The notes under the pieces are model-generated. The model searched no databases, was not told the origin of the DNA, and saw only the letters and a list, made by a program, of their open reading frames with translations. From NCBI GenBank assembly GCA_047619685.1, contig JBLHLC010000016.1:1-64000 (forward strand): a stretch of DNA of 64,000 bases, given 5' to 3'. Of this stretch, positions 7,853-16,978 are shown piece after piece (position 1 is the first letter of the stretch; each line of letters starts with the position of its first letter). The stretch is from JABDJZ01 sp047619685. GTDB taxonomy: Bacteria; Bacteroidota; Rhodothermia; Rhodothermales; UBA10348. A program made the translations under genes and the position numbers.

Positions 7853-10096
7853 CTACATCTCCGAAGTCGGCTGCTGGCCTCCGGCCGGCAAGTGGTCCAG
7901 CAGGTATTCGGTGAGCATGTTTCGGAGATGTAGCGTCGTGCCCTCCCCTTCAAATATGCCATGCGAGCGGTTGGGGTACGCGAACATGGTAAACTGCTTA
8001 CCTTCCTTGATCAGTTTGTTGATGAGCGTCTCCGAACCCTGGAAGTGGACGTTGTCGTCACCAGTGCCGTGCACCAGCAGAAGATCGCCTTCCAGGTTCT
8101 CCGCGTACGTGATCGGAGAGCCGCCTCGGTACCCTTCGGGATTGGTGCGCGGATCGCCGGAGTATCGCTCCTGATAAATGGTATCGTAGAATCGCTGGTC
8201 GGGCACAGGCGCCACCGACATGCCCACGTGGTACTTCCCGGGATACCGGAAAAGCATATTCAGCGTCATGGACCCGCCGCCGCTCCAGCCCCAGATGCCG
8301 ACTCGGGAGTCATCCACGAACGGCCACTCGGAGATCACGGCTAGCGCTCCAGCCTGGTCGATTGCCGCCTTGGTCCCGATTTCTCCATAGACACTCTTGC
8401 GCCAAGCCCGATTGCGAGGACCCGGCGTCCCGCGATTGTCTATGGATATCACCAGGTAGCCCTTTTCCGCCAACATCCGGTGCCAAAGGTCGGTAGTACC
8501 ACCCCATCGATCCTGAACGGTCTGTCCCCACGGTTCTCCGTAGACATAGAACAGCACGGGATACTTCTTGGATGGGTCGAAATCCGACGGCTTGATCAGC
8601 GACCCGTCAAGGGTGACACCGTCAGCCGTCTCCACCTGGAAGAATTCCATCGCACTCATCCTGACGGCATCCAGTGCGCTCTGCAGTCTGACATTGTCCA
8701 CGAACGTCCGCACTACCCTGTGATCCGGTAGCGAGACCAGATCGATGATGGGGGCCCGCTCCGTGGAGGAGTAGGTATGGATAGCCCATAGACCGTTTGG
8801 CGAAACCTGATAGCTGTGCTGGCCCGGTTGGTCCTGGGGCGATAGTCGTTCGGGCTCGGCGCCGCCCGCCAGGGGCACCCGATAGAGGTATCGCTGAATG
8901 GCATTATCCAGGGAGGCGATGAAGTACAGCCAGCCGCCTCGTGTATCAATCTGAGCGACGCTTACGATGTCATACGGCCCATCCGTGACGCTGGTGAGTA
9001 CGCCTGTCTCGCGATCGGCCACATACACATGCCGGAAACCGTCCCGTTCGCTCACCCATGTAAACCGGCTCCCATCGTCCATCCAGATGAGATCGTTCAC
9101 GGCATCAAGCCAAGCTTCGTCCGTGTCAACGAATACCGTCCGCGTACTGCCCGTCTCCGCGTTCGCCAGCAAGACCGTGTTTTCGTTCTGAGGTCGGTTG
9201 AGGTGCTGTATGAGGATCTCCTCGGAACCAGCTGCCCAGTCCATTCTCGCCGGATAGTGCTCGCGGGGATTGTGACTGTCCGCCACCCAAACCGTCTCCC
9301 CTCCTGCTGCGGAGACAATGCCGATCCGGCTGGCTGAGTTGGTCGTGCCCGCCTTGGGATACTGCACCGGGATGGTAAAGGAATACAGCGAATCCGTGTT
9401 GTTGATCATGAGGAACTCGCCGATCCCGCTCGCATCAAGTTGCCAGTACGCCACCTTGGTGCCGTCCGGGCTCCAGCGGAAGCCGTCCTTCAGATCCAGT
9501 TCTTCCTCGTAGACCCAGTCGAAAGTCCCGTTGATCATCGTGGCCGAGCCGTTTGTGGTCAGGGCGGTGACGTGGCCGGTCTCCAGATCCTCCACATAGA
9601 CGTTGTTTTCCCGCACGTAGCCCACGCGCGTCCCGTCCGGCGAGAACTTGGCAAACATCAGTGTTGATGGCCTGACGCCCTCTCCTATCTGATGCAACCG
9701 GCCGGAATCCAGGCCCAGGACCCAGTAATCACCACGGGTATTCAGCCTCCAGACCCGCTTGGAGTTGGTGTAGATCAACATTTTGGTGCCATCATCAGAC
9801 CATGCATAGTTCTCGACGGGGATGGGCGTCGTGGCCCCCGTGGGCGTCAGGTCGGCGCCAGACACCAGTACGGTCCGCTCTCCCGAAGCCGGGTCGTATC
9901 GGACAATCTCCCGCGCGCCGTCGGCGTCCTGCTCCACGGTGGTATACCCGCTCCCGTCCGCCAGCCAGCGCGCGGGCCCAAACCGCTGCCCCTCGAAGTC
10001 CGGAGAGGAGAATATTCGCTCGTTGGTCAGTTCTGAAGCATCCTGAGCGAAAGAAACGGCCGGGAAAGCCAGCAGCAGGACAAGAAGGAGTCGCAT
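7853..10096 (-). CDS. Dipeptidyl peptidase IV, secreted S9 serine peptidase
   Basis: 747 residues. I chose the internal ATG at 10096 because it gives a clean signal peptide (MRLLLVLLLAFPAVSFAQ). The N-terminal beta-propeller includes WVYEEELDL, whose paired glutamates bind the free N-terminus of the substrate, the hallmark of DPP-IV. The C-terminal alpha/beta hydrolase has Ser605 in GWSGGG, Asp680 in HGTGDDNVHFQ and His712 in NRSHGIFEG. It removes X-Pro or X-Ala dipeptides from peptides, presumably in the periplasm or at the cell surface. It is divergent from the DUF3224 gene, with a 113-bp shared upstream region. Confidence 0.94.
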   Translation of the reverse strand: MRLLLVLLLAFPAVSFAQDASELTNERIFSSPDFEGQRFGPARWLADGSGYTTVEQDADGAREIVRYDPASGERTVLVSGADLTPTGATTPIPVENYAWSDDGTKMLIYTNSKRVWRLNTRGDYWVLGLDSGRLHQIGEGVRPSTLMFAKFSPDGTRVGYVRENNVYVEDLETGHVTALTTNGSATMINGTFDWVYEEELDLKDGFRWSPDGTKVAYWQLDASGIGEFLMINNTDSLYSFTIPVQYPKAGTTNSASRIGIVSAAGGETVWVADSHNPREHYPARMDWAAGSEEILIQHLNRPQNENTVLLANAETGSTRTVFVDTDEAWLDAVNDLIWMDDGSRFTWVSERDGFRHVYVADRETGVLTSVTDGPYDIVSVAQIDTRGGWLYFIASLDNAIQRYLYRVPLAGGAEPERLSPQDQPGQHSYQVSPNGLWAIHTYSSTERAPIIDLVSLPDHRVVRTFVDNVRLQSALDAVRMSAMEFFQVETADGVTLDGSLIKPSDFDPSKKYPVLFYVYGEPWGQTVQDRWGGTTDLWHRMLAEKGYLVISIDNRGTPGPRNRAWRKSVYGEIGTKAAIDQAGALAVISEWPFVDDSRVGIWGWSGGGSMTLNMLFRYPGKYHVGMSVAPVPDQRFYDTIYQERYSGDPRTNPEGYRGGSPITYAENLEGDLLLVHGTGDDNVHFQGSETLINKLIKEGKQFTMFAYPNRSHGIFEGEGTTLHLRNMLTEYLLDHLPAGGQQPTSEM

Positions 10097-10209
10097 GATA
10101 GTCTCGTTTGGGCTGGGGCAGAATCCGCACTGGCAGCCATTCGTGCAAGTAAGCAAGCCTGCGAAGTTGGGCCTATCTTTTGGTGCCCTCCTAAAACCCT
10201 ACCCCGCGC

Positions 10210-10623
10210 ATGACAAAACGAGCCGTCTCCTCATTCAAAGTCACCGGATGGGAGCAAAAATCCTACGGTGAGGAAGGTCCACCACATCTTTCCCGCGCTA
10301 CCGTCACAAAAGAGTTCTTGGGTCACCTGGAAGCCGATAGCACAGCCGAGCTTCTCTTGTGCACGGCCGACGCGTCCGACTTGTCAGCGGGCGCCGGATA
10401 CATTGCCAATGAGGTGATTAGCGGGACGCTCCACGGAAAGCGCGGAGCATTCGTGCTCCAGCACGGTGGCCTCAGCGGCGGAATTGAGGCACCCCGAACG
10501 TTCGGCAGCATAGTCCCCGGTTCCGGCTCCGAAGAGCTTGCCGACATTACAGGAACGTCTGAGATGGCGATGGACGCCGACGGCAACCACACGCTGGTCC
10601 TGAACTACGACCTCCCCGAGTAA
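10210..10623 (+). CDS. DUF3224 domain protein
   Basis: 137 residues, one domain, no signal peptide. The pattern VTKEFLGHLEADSTAELL, then AGYIANEVISGTLHGKRGAF and VPGSGSEELADITGT, fits the DUF3224 family, a small beta-barrel of allene-oxide-cyclase-like fold with no settled function. It stands alone, with 20 bp separating it from the next gene, so it may be co-transcribed with the two secreted proteins downstream. Confidence 0.8.
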   Translation: MTKRAVSSFKVTGWEQKSYGEEGPPHLSRATVTKEFLGHLEADSTAELLLCTADASDLSAGAGYIANEVISGTLHGKRGAFVLQHGGLSGGIEAPRTFGSIVPGSGSEELADITGTSEMAMDADGNHTLVLNYDLPE

Positions 10624-10643
10624 CGAGTCTCAAACTGCTAGAA

Positions 10644-11399
10644 ATGATGCCTCCAACCCGCATCCTCTGCCTGATTCTTTTCTCGAGCCTCCTCCTGCCC
10701 GTGGATGTCGACGCCCAGGTCAGCCGAGAAGACTGGCCCCCGGAATTGACCGAAAAGTGGGACCCGGTCCCGCCCATGGTGGTGCCCGGTACGCACAGTC
10801 AACCGCCCTCTGACGCCGTCGTTCTCTTTGACGGTTCGAGCCTGGATGCCTGGGAGGCGCCGGATGGGGACGCCGCCAGGTGGACCATCAGTGAGGGCAC
10901 GGCAATTTCGACGGCGGGCTCGGGCGGAATCCAAACCAAACAGGGATTCGGGTCAATTCAACTGCACGTGGAGTTCCGTACACCATCAGACGTACAGGGC
11001 GATGGACAAGGCCGCGGCAACAGCGGGGTCTTTCTTCAGGGGCGATACGAAGTGCAGGTCCTGGACTCATACGAGAACGTCACATACTCAAACGGGCAAG
11101 CGGGCTCGGTGTACAAGCAACATATCCCGCTGGTAAACGCGTCGACGGCCCCAGGCACCTGGCAGACCTACGACATTTTCTACACGGCCCCGGTATTCGA
11201 GGAGAACGGGTCAGTGGCCCGGCCTGCGTACGTTACCGTTGTCCACAACGGCATTCTGATCCAGAACCACGTGGAGATTCGGGGCAACACCGAGTACAAG
11301 GGCCTTCCCGAATACTCAGCGCACGGCGACGGGCCCATCATGCTCCAGGACCACGGCAACCCCGTCGCATACCGCAACATCTGGCTACGACCGCTATGA
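10644..11399 (+). CDS. Secreted 3-keto-disaccharide hydrolase-like protein (DUF1080)
   Basis: 251 residues with signal peptide (ILCLILFSSLLLPVDVDAQ). The start could also be the second Met at 10647. Residues ~55-250 match the 3-keto-disaccharide hydrolase/DUF1080 fold, a concanavalin-like beta-sandwich: VVLFDGSSLDAWE, FGSIQLHVEFRTP, RGNSGVFLQGRYEVQVLDSY and a terminal YRNIWLRPL. The family acts on oxidised disaccharides or glycosides. The substrate here is not known. Its stop overlaps the following histidine phosphatase by 4 bp. Confidence 0.9.
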   Translation: MMPPTRILCLILFSSLLLPVDVDAQVSREDWPPELTEKWDPVPPMVVPGTHSQPPSDAVVLFDGSSLDAWEAPDGDAARWTISEGTAISTAGSGGIQTKQGFGSIQLHVEFRTPSDVQGDGQGRGNSGVFLQGRYEVQVLDSYENVTYSNGQAGSVYKQHIPLVNASTAPGTWQTYDIFYTAPVFEENGSVARPAYVTVVHNGILIQNHVEIRGNTEYKGLPEYSAHGDGPIMLQDHGNPVAYRNIWLRPL

Positions 11400-11899
11400 G
11401 AGTCCTTTTCCTGGCCCTCTTTCTGATTACCACTTCGGCCGCGAGCGCCCAACACGTCGTCCTGATCCGGCATGCGGAGAAGATGGATGACGGGACCGAC
11501 AACCCCGGCCTGACTGCCTATGGAACGGCGCGGGCAGAGGCATTGATTGGCGTTCTGGGTGCCTCCGGCCTGACGGCGGCCGTCACTTCTGGGTTCACAA
11601 GGACGGTCGATACGGCGGCTCCTGCCGTCGCCCATTTCGGGGCCACCGAGGTGGTCGTGGGCGTTTCCGACGGGATGGAGGCTCACCTGGCCGCTACCGC
11701 AGACACCGTGCGCAGCTTCGGCCCGGATGCCGTTGTCCTCGTGGCGGGACACAGCAACACCATACCCGCCATCATCGGTGCTCTGGGCGGACCTTCCCTC
11801 CCATCGCTTGATGAGAGCGAATACGATCTGCTCTATTTCATGGATCTGAACGGTCCCGAGCCGACCCTGCACAAAATCTACTGGAGGCCGATCCAGTAG
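11396..11899 (+). CDS. Secreted histidine phosphatase-family protein
   Basis: 167 residues. A signal peptide (VLFLALFLITTSAASAQ) precedes the phosphohistidine motif RHAEK and the second-half motif VAGHSNT, both typical of the SixA/phosphoglycerate-mutase branch. The core is short compared with full phosphoglycerate mutases. Presumed role: phosphomonoesterase outside the cytoplasm, substrate unknown. Translationally coupled to the DUF1080 gene. It ends 4 bp from the convergent S9 peptidase stop, leaving no room for a separate terminator. Confidence 0.85.
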   Translation: MRVLFLALFLITTSAASAQHVVLIRHAEKMDDGTDNPGLTAYGTARAEALIGVLGASGLTAAVTSGFTRTVDTAAPAVAHFGATEVVVGVSDGMEAHLAATADTVRSFGPDAVVLVAGHSNTIPAIIGALGGPSLPSLDESEYDLLYFMDLNGPEPTLHKIYWRPIQ

Positions 11900-11903
11900 G
11901 TGA

Positions 11904-14336
11904 TCAGTTCACTTCCGGCAGGTTGAAGTTCACGTTGGTCCGGTAGTCTCCCAGCAGGTGCTCCGCGAAGTAGTACCACGTCATGCGTTCGAAATAGGGC
12001 GTCATGGTGCCGAAGCCGTGACGCTGACCGGGCAGGATCATCATGTCGAACCGCTTGCCCTCCTTGACGAGTTCGTTGACCAGCCGGATGGTATTCCCGG
12101 GGTGCACGTTGTTGTCGACGGCGCCGTGGACAAGGAGAAGGTGACCCTTCAGATTGGCGGCCAGGGACTGGTTGGTGTCGATTGTTGATTCGAAGTACTC
12201 CTCTTCGGTCGTCTCCTGCTTATCGCCCTCCCCGTCTTCGTCGTCCTGGTCTTCATCCTCGTCCTGGTCTTCATCCTCGTCCTCGTCGTCCTCATCCTCC
12301 TGGACGCCGTCCTCATCGTCCTCCGTCGAGACGGTCACCTTCTTCTTTCGGGTCTTGGACTCGACGCCGTCGTGGACCTCGCCCCACCAGATGTTGTAGA
12401 TATTGTTGTCGTGGTTTCCGGCCGATGAGACCGCTACATCGTAGAAATCAGGATAGCTGAGAAGGGCTGCCGTGGACATGAATCCACCGCCCGAGTGGCC
12501 GTAAATGCCCACGCGACTCAGATCGATCCAGGAGTTGCGAGCGCCCAGCTGCTCGAGACCATACTTGTTGTCGGCAAGCGGATAGTCCCTCAGGTCCCCG
12601 TAGCCATAGTTGTGATAGTATTTGCTGCGCATGGGGCTGCCGCCCCGGTTTCCGAAGGCCACGACCACGAAGCCCACCTGGGCCAGCGTCATCTGCCGGC
12701 CGCTGAATGAGAACCCTATGGGCCACGGCTCCGTCTGCGGACCCGGATAGACATAGGAAATCACCGGGTACTGCTTCTCCGGGTCGAAGTCGAAAGGCCG
12801 CCAGATGACTCCGTAAAGATCGGTCTGGCCGTCAGCGGCCTTCACCGAGAAGTACTCCGGCGCTTTCCACCCAGCCTCAACGGCCTGCGACAGATCCGTC
12901 TCCTCCAGCTCCATGACCACCTGGCCCCGGGTGTCCCTCAGGACGGCCATGGGAGCCTGATCCACCCGCGAGTAGGTATCAACCCAGAAGTCATCCTGAT
13001 CGGACATGGAGAACGAATGGTTGGCGTCTTCCGGGGTCAAACGCCGCATTCCTGATCCGTCGAAATTGACGCTGTACTTGATGGAGAAGTACGGATTCAC
13101 CGCCTCCTCGCGGCCAAATCCCTCGAAGTAGATGACCTGCGCCAGCGTATCCACCTGGTGGATGTTGCCCACAACGTAGTGGCCCTCGGTAATCCGATTC
13201 TTGAGATTGCCTTCGCCGTCATACCGATAAAGCTGGCCCCAACCCGTGCGCTCGGAGTACCAGAGGAACTCCTCCCCCTCATCGATGACCACCAGATCCA
13301 TGTACCGCGTGTTGAGGTAAGGCTCAGAGGTCTCTGACCACAGCACCTGGACCTCGCCGGTTGTGGTATTGGCCTTCACGACGTCCACGTGCGCCCAGGT
13401 CCTGTCCCGACGCAGGAAGTAGAGATGGTCCGAGGTTTCCGTCTCAAAGAAGCCACTCTTGTTGAAGTAGGCGCCTCCCAGGGCCTGGTCCTTCCACTTG
13501 TCCGTGTCCAGCTTCACACTACTCCGGGACGCCACGTCAAACACCCAGACCTCGTCTTGGGGGACCTTTTCGTCTCCCGGCATGGGATATTTGTACGTCT
13601 CCAGCTTGGGCCGCTTGCCCAGAGAGTTGATGACCCAGAGATCCTCCACCTCGCGGCGGTCCTCTCTCCTGACGTAGAGCTTCTTTTCGTCCTCAAACCA
13701 GTTGGCCCCGGAGCGCAGTCTCTTGGTGCTGGTGGTATCTCCATCCGAAGACTGGTAGCTGTACCAGCGCTCGCCGTCTTCCGTCAATTGGATCTCGGTG
13801 GAATCCGGATCGTCGGCGCGCATCAGGTAGAGATTGTGCTTCCGCGAGAACGCAATCCATGTTGAATCCGCCGAGTAGGTAGCCCAGGCAAGCCGTTCCA
13901 CTTTCGGAATCGAGTCTCCGGCCGTCAGATCCCTGCTTTCGAAGCGGTATTTGAAGCCGATCGAATCCACGTGGAAGGTGAACAGCTTCTTGTCCACGTC
14001 GTATTTGAAGTCCTTCAGTTCCAGGTCCAGGGAATTGAACGGACGTTCAAAATGCTCGGTCAACTCGGCAGCCAGATCCTCCCGGTTGAAGAGTTCCCGC
14101 TTGTTGCCGCGGGCCGCGTCCACCATGTACCAGTTGTTGCCCGTGGGCGTCTCGAACTCGTACCAGAACTTGCTTTCGCCCTCCAGCCACTGCGGAGACA
14201 CCCGGAGGCTCCCCACCATTTTGTCCATCGTTTGGCTAGTGAACCTCTCTGCAAGGTCAAAATTGGCCGTTTGCGCCTGCGCCGAGGCCGCAAGGAGGAA
14301 GGCCCCGACAAACAGATAGCGAAAGGGGTGTGACAT
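11904..14336 (-). CDS. Secreted S9-family peptidase with acidic Asp/Glu insertion
   Basis: 810 residues from the ATG at 14336, chosen for the signal peptide (YLFVGAFLLAASAQAQ). The N-terminal ~480 residues are the DPP-IV-like propeller. The catalytic domain has the nucleophile in GIYGHSGGGF (~615), the acid in VHGAVDNNVHPG (~742) and the His in GQRHGFGT (~770). Between Ser and Asp, at about 656-712, lies a low-complexity stretch of mostly D/E with a few Q, encoded partly by an exact 18-bp tandem duplication. Most S9 relatives lack this. Function: secreted oligopeptidase, specificity not settled by sequence. It is divergent from the sulfatase gene. Confidence 0.9.
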   Translation of the reverse strand: MSHPFRYLFVGAFLLAASAQAQTANFDLAERFTSQTMDKMVGSLRVSPQWLEGESKFWYEFETPTGNNWYMVDAARGNKRELFNREDLAAELTEHFERPFNSLDLELKDFKYDVDKKLFTFHVDSIGFKYRFESRDLTAGDSIPKVERLAWATYSADSTWIAFSRKHNLYLMRADDPDSTEIQLTEDGERWYSYQSSDGDTTSTKRLRSGANWFEDEKKLYVRREDRREVEDLWVINSLGKRPKLETYKYPMPGDEKVPQDEVWVFDVASRSSVKLDTDKWKDQALGGAYFNKSGFFETETSDHLYFLRRDRTWAHVDVVKANTTTGEVQVLWSETSEPYLNTRYMDLVVIDEGEEFLWYSERTGWGQLYRYDGEGNLKNRITEGHYVVGNIHQVDTLAQVIYFEGFGREEAVNPYFSIKYSVNFDGSGMRRLTPEDANHSFSMSDQDDFWVDTYSRVDQAPMAVLRDTRGQVVMELEETDLSQAVEAGWKAPEYFSVKAADGQTDLYGVIWRPFDFDPEKQYPVISYVYPGPQTEPWPIGFSFSGRQMTLAQVGFVVVAFGNRGGSPMRSKYYHNYGYGDLRDYPLADNKYGLEQLGARNSWIDLSRVGIYGHSGGGFMSTAALLSYPDFYDVAVSSAGNHDNNIYNIWWGEVHDGVESKTRKKKVTVSTEDDEDGVQEDEDDEDEDEDQDEDEDQDDEDGEGDKQETTEEEYFESTIDTNQSLAANLKGHLLLVHGAVDNNVHPGNTIRLVNELVKEGKRFDMMILPGQRHGFGTMTPYFERMTWYYFAEHLLGDYRTNVNFNLPEVN
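12243..12278. repeat. Exact 18-bp tandem duplication inside the acidic linker
   Basis: The unit GTCCTGGTCTTCATCCTC occurs twice back to back at 12243-12260 and 12261-12278, within a longer degenerate run of GTC/CTC triplets. In frame it adds alternating Asp, Glu and Gln residues to the S9 peptidase. Its length is a multiple of three, so copy-number change would not break the frame. Confidence 0.9.
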
Positions 14337-14403
14337 GGTATCTTTGCGTCGTTCTTGGAGCCCGAAAGCATACACGCCAAACACTTCTCAGGCAAAGTCC
14401 CGC

Positions 14404-15876
14404 ATGCGATACCTGATCCCTCTCCTGCTTTTTTCTTTGTCAGCCTGCCAGACGGCTGAACGCAAACCGAATGTGATCTACATCCTGGCCGATGACCTGG
14501 GGTATGGAGAGGTTGGCGCGTACGGCCAGACACAGATCAAGACACCAAACCTGGACCGTCTGGCTGCGGAAGGACTCCGGTTCACGCAGCACTACTCCGG
14601 GAGTCCGGTCTGCGCCCCCTCCAGAGGCTCCCTTCTCACCGGCAAACACACCGGGCACGGCTACGTCCGGGACAATCTTGAATTGGGTGGCTGGGGTCCA
14701 GACGAACCCGAGGGGCAACTTCCGCTCAAGGATTCCGAAGTCACCATCGCGGAGATGTTGAAGCCTCTGGGTTACGCCACTGGATTCATCGGCAAGTGGG
14801 GACTGGGCGGTCCGGACGGCGTAGGCCAGCCCAACAAACAGGGTTTCGACCACTTCTACGGCTATCTCTGCCAACGGGTGGCCCACAACTACTACCCCAC
14901 CCACCTCTGGCGGAACGGAGAGCGTGACAGCCTCAAGGGCAACGCGCCGTGGTTTACCGCCCACGAGCGCATCGACTCACCGCTTGATACGGAGATGGAG
15001 TACTACGCCCGCTACCAACGCGAGACGTTTGCCCCGGACAAAATGATCGAAGAGGCACTGGGCTTCGTCCGGGACAACCAGGAAAACCCGTTCCTCCTGG
15101 TATACGCCACTCCAATTCCGCACCTTGCTCTCCAGGTACCCGTCGAGGCACTGGCCCAGTATGCAGGGCAGTTTGAGGAGATGCCGTTCCCGGGCCAGCC
15201 GTACCTCCCGCACCCCAAGCCGCTATCCGCCTACGCAGCCATGATTTCGACCATGGACGCCAACATTGGACGTCTGGTTGAGCTGGTTGACGAGCTTGGA
15301 TTGGGCGAAGACACGATCATCATGTTTTCGTCCGATAACGGGACCACCTATTCGGGCGGTGTGCAGGCCGAGTATTTCAACAGCACGGCGGGACTGCGAG
15401 GCCTCAAGGGCTCCGTTTTTGAAGGCGGAGTCAGAGTCCCCATGATCGCGAGGTGGCCCGGACAGATAGCGCCCGGAACGGTTAGCGAGCACATTTCCGC
15501 GTTCTGGGATGTCATGCCGACCATTGCCGATTTGACCGGTGCCGAGGCCCCAGGCGGAATCGACGGAGTCTCATTCAGCTCGGTTCTGAGCGGCGGCGCC
15601 GCCTCCACAGGCGAGAGACCCCTGTATTGGGAGTACCATGCGTTTGGCGGCATGCAGGCCGTGCGCATGGGTCAATGGAAAGGCGTGAGACTCCGGGCCC
15701 GCGAGAACCCGGATGCACCCCTCCTGGTGTTTGACCTCGACACCGACCCCTCGGAAACCACCGATCTGTATGACGCCCGGCCCGACATTGCGGCCCGGCT
15801 CGACTCCGTCATGCAGACCAGGACGATTTCTGAAATATCCCGATGGAATTTCGGGGACGACTATTCCAGCGAATAA
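14404..15876 (+). CDS. Lipoprotein sulfatase, Cys-type (formylglycine-dependent)
   Basis: 490 residues from the ATG at 14404. A lipoprotein signal ends at SLSAC (Cys15). The type I sulfatase core has the metal-binding pair ADD (30-31) and the modification motif CAPSR, whose Cys70 is to be converted to formylglycine. LLTGKHTGH and FSSDNGTTYSGG are further sulfatase motifs. It hydrolyses sulfate esters, perhaps on algal or host polysaccharides, at the cell envelope. The TAATG overlap with the following formylglycine-generating enzyme gene makes an enzyme-activator pair. Confidence 0.94.
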   Translation: MRYLIPLLLFSLSACQTAERKPNVIYILADDLGYGEVGAYGQTQIKTPNLDRLAAEGLRFTQHYSGSPVCAPSRGSLLTGKHTGHGYVRDNLELGGWGPDEPEGQLPLKDSEVTIAEMLKPLGYATGFIGKWGLGGPDGVGQPNKQGFDHFYGYLCQRVAHNYYPTHLWRNGERDSLKGNAPWFTAHERIDSPLDTEMEYYARYQRETFAPDKMIEEALGFVRDNQENPFLLVYATPIPHLALQVPVEALAQYAGQFEEMPFPGQPYLPHPKPLSAYAAMISTMDANIGRLVELVDELGLGEDTIIMFSSDNGTTYSGGVQAEYFNSTAGLRGLKGSVFEGGVRVPMIARWPGQIAPGTVSEHISAFWDVMPTIADLTGAEAPGGIDGVSFSSVLSGGAASTGERPLYWEYHAFGGMQAVRMGQWKGVRLRARENPDAPLLVFDLDTDPSETTDLYDARPDIAARLDSVMQTRTISEISRWNFGDDYSSE

Positions 15877-16862
15877 TGCACAGCCGATTCCTCTCTCTGG
15901 CCGCCGCACTTGCCACCCTCGTGATGGCCGCCTGTACGCCACCGGCGCCACCGCCGGGCCCCGCCCCGGACGGCATGGTCTGGATCCCGGAGGGAAGTTT
16001 CACGATGGGCTCCGAGGATGGCAGGTCCGACGAAATGCCACTTCATCGTGTCCGCCTGGACGGCTTCTGGATGGACACGACCGAAGTCACCAACGCCCAG
16101 TTTTCGGCGTTTGTTGAGGCTACGGGGTACCAGACCATCGCGGAACGCCCGCTTGATCCGGCAGACTTCCCGGGTGTAGATCCACAACTCCTTCAGCCCG
16201 GTTCTCTGATGTTTGCGGCGCCTGACCACCCCGTCTCTCTCCACAACTACACGCTGTGGTGGGAATGGTCGTTGGCAACCAGTTGGCGCCAACCTTCCGG
16301 CCCCGGCAGCACCATTCAGGACAAGATGGACCACCCGGTGGTACACGTTGCCTGGGAGGATGCGGTGGCGTTTGCCGAGTGGGCCGGCAAACGGCTTCCG
16401 ACAGAAGCAGAGTGGGAATACGCGGCGCGCGGACTGAGGTCACGGGCCAGGTTTGTTTGGGGCGACGACCCGCCGGACGAGACCTCGCCGCCAGCGAACA
16501 CATGGCAGGGCGAATTTCCGGTCATCAACACAGGTGTGGACGGGTATCTGGACACCGCCCCCGTGGGTAGTTATGCGCCGAATGGTTTTGGGCTCTACGA
16601 CATGGCTGGCAACGTCTGGGAGTGGATCGCCGACTGGTACCGGCCCGACTATTACGCAGAGAGCCCCGGCCTGAACCCCACAGGCCCGACCAGCAGCCTG
16701 GACCCTGATGAACCGCGAACTCCCAAACGCGTCCTGCGTGGCGGGTCCTTCCTGTGTCATGAGACTTACTGCGAGAGTTACCGGCCGGCGGCGCGGATGA
16801 AAAACTCTCCGGACACGGGTACCAATCATCAGGGGTTTCGACTCGTGAAATCCTCTCTCTAG
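15876..16862 (+). CDS. Formylglycine-generating enzyme (SUMF1-like), predicted lipoprotein
   Basis: 328 residues. A lipoprotein-type signal ends at LVMAAC (Cys20), followed by a Pro/Ala-rich spacer. The FGE-sulfatase domain fills residues ~30-325: MVWIPEGSFTMGS, TTEVTNAQF, HPVVHVAWEDAVAF, RLPTEAEWEYAARG, GNVWEWIADWY. The redox cysteine pair of true FGEs is present in RGGSFLCHETYC (C294 and C299), unlike many SUMF1-fold proteins that lack it. It should oxidise the sulfatase cysteine to formylglycine. The 1-bp overlap with the sulfatase and the shared lipoprotein export suggest activation outside the cytoplasm. A hairpin repeat begins 9 bp after its stop. Confidence 0.92.
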   Translation: MHSRFLSLAAALATLVMAACTPPAPPPGPAPDGMVWIPEGSFTMGSEDGRSDEMPLHRVRLDGFWMDTTEVTNAQFSAFVEATGYQTIAERPLDPADFPGVDPQLLQPGSLMFAAPDHPVSLHNYTLWWEWSLATSWRQPSGPGSTIQDKMDHPVVHVAWEDAVAFAEWAGKRLPTEAEWEYAARGLRSRARFVWGDDPPDETSPPANTWQGEFPVINTGVDGYLDTAPVGSYAPNGFGLYDMAGNVWEWIADWYRPDYYAESPGLNPTGPTSSLDPDEPRTPKRVLRGGSFLCHETYCESYRPAARMKNSPDTGTNHQGFRLVKSSL

Positions 16863-16870
16863 AGCCTTGG

Positions 16871-16978
16871 GGCCTGGAGGGGTGCCTTCTTGGGCTGGAG
16901 GAACGCCGATTGGAACTCAGGTCGACATGGCCTTGCGGGGCTGTTCCTAAGACGCCCAAGAAGGCACTCCTCCAGGCC
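16871..16978 (+). repeat. Long hairpin repeat element, copy A
   Basis: Two 25-nt arms (16871-16895 and 16954-16978) are complementary at 24 positions plus one G-T pair, with a 58-nt loop. The same architecture and length recur in reverse orientation at 17286-17393. The element starts just after the FGE stop codon. Flanks (GAGCCTTGG before, and a degenerate AACCG after) are also shared with copy B. Confidence 0.9.

Noticed and set aside
12154..12399. Plus-strand frame rich in serine opposite the acidic linker
   Set aside because: It is the complement of the Asp/Glu triplet run and has no other content.
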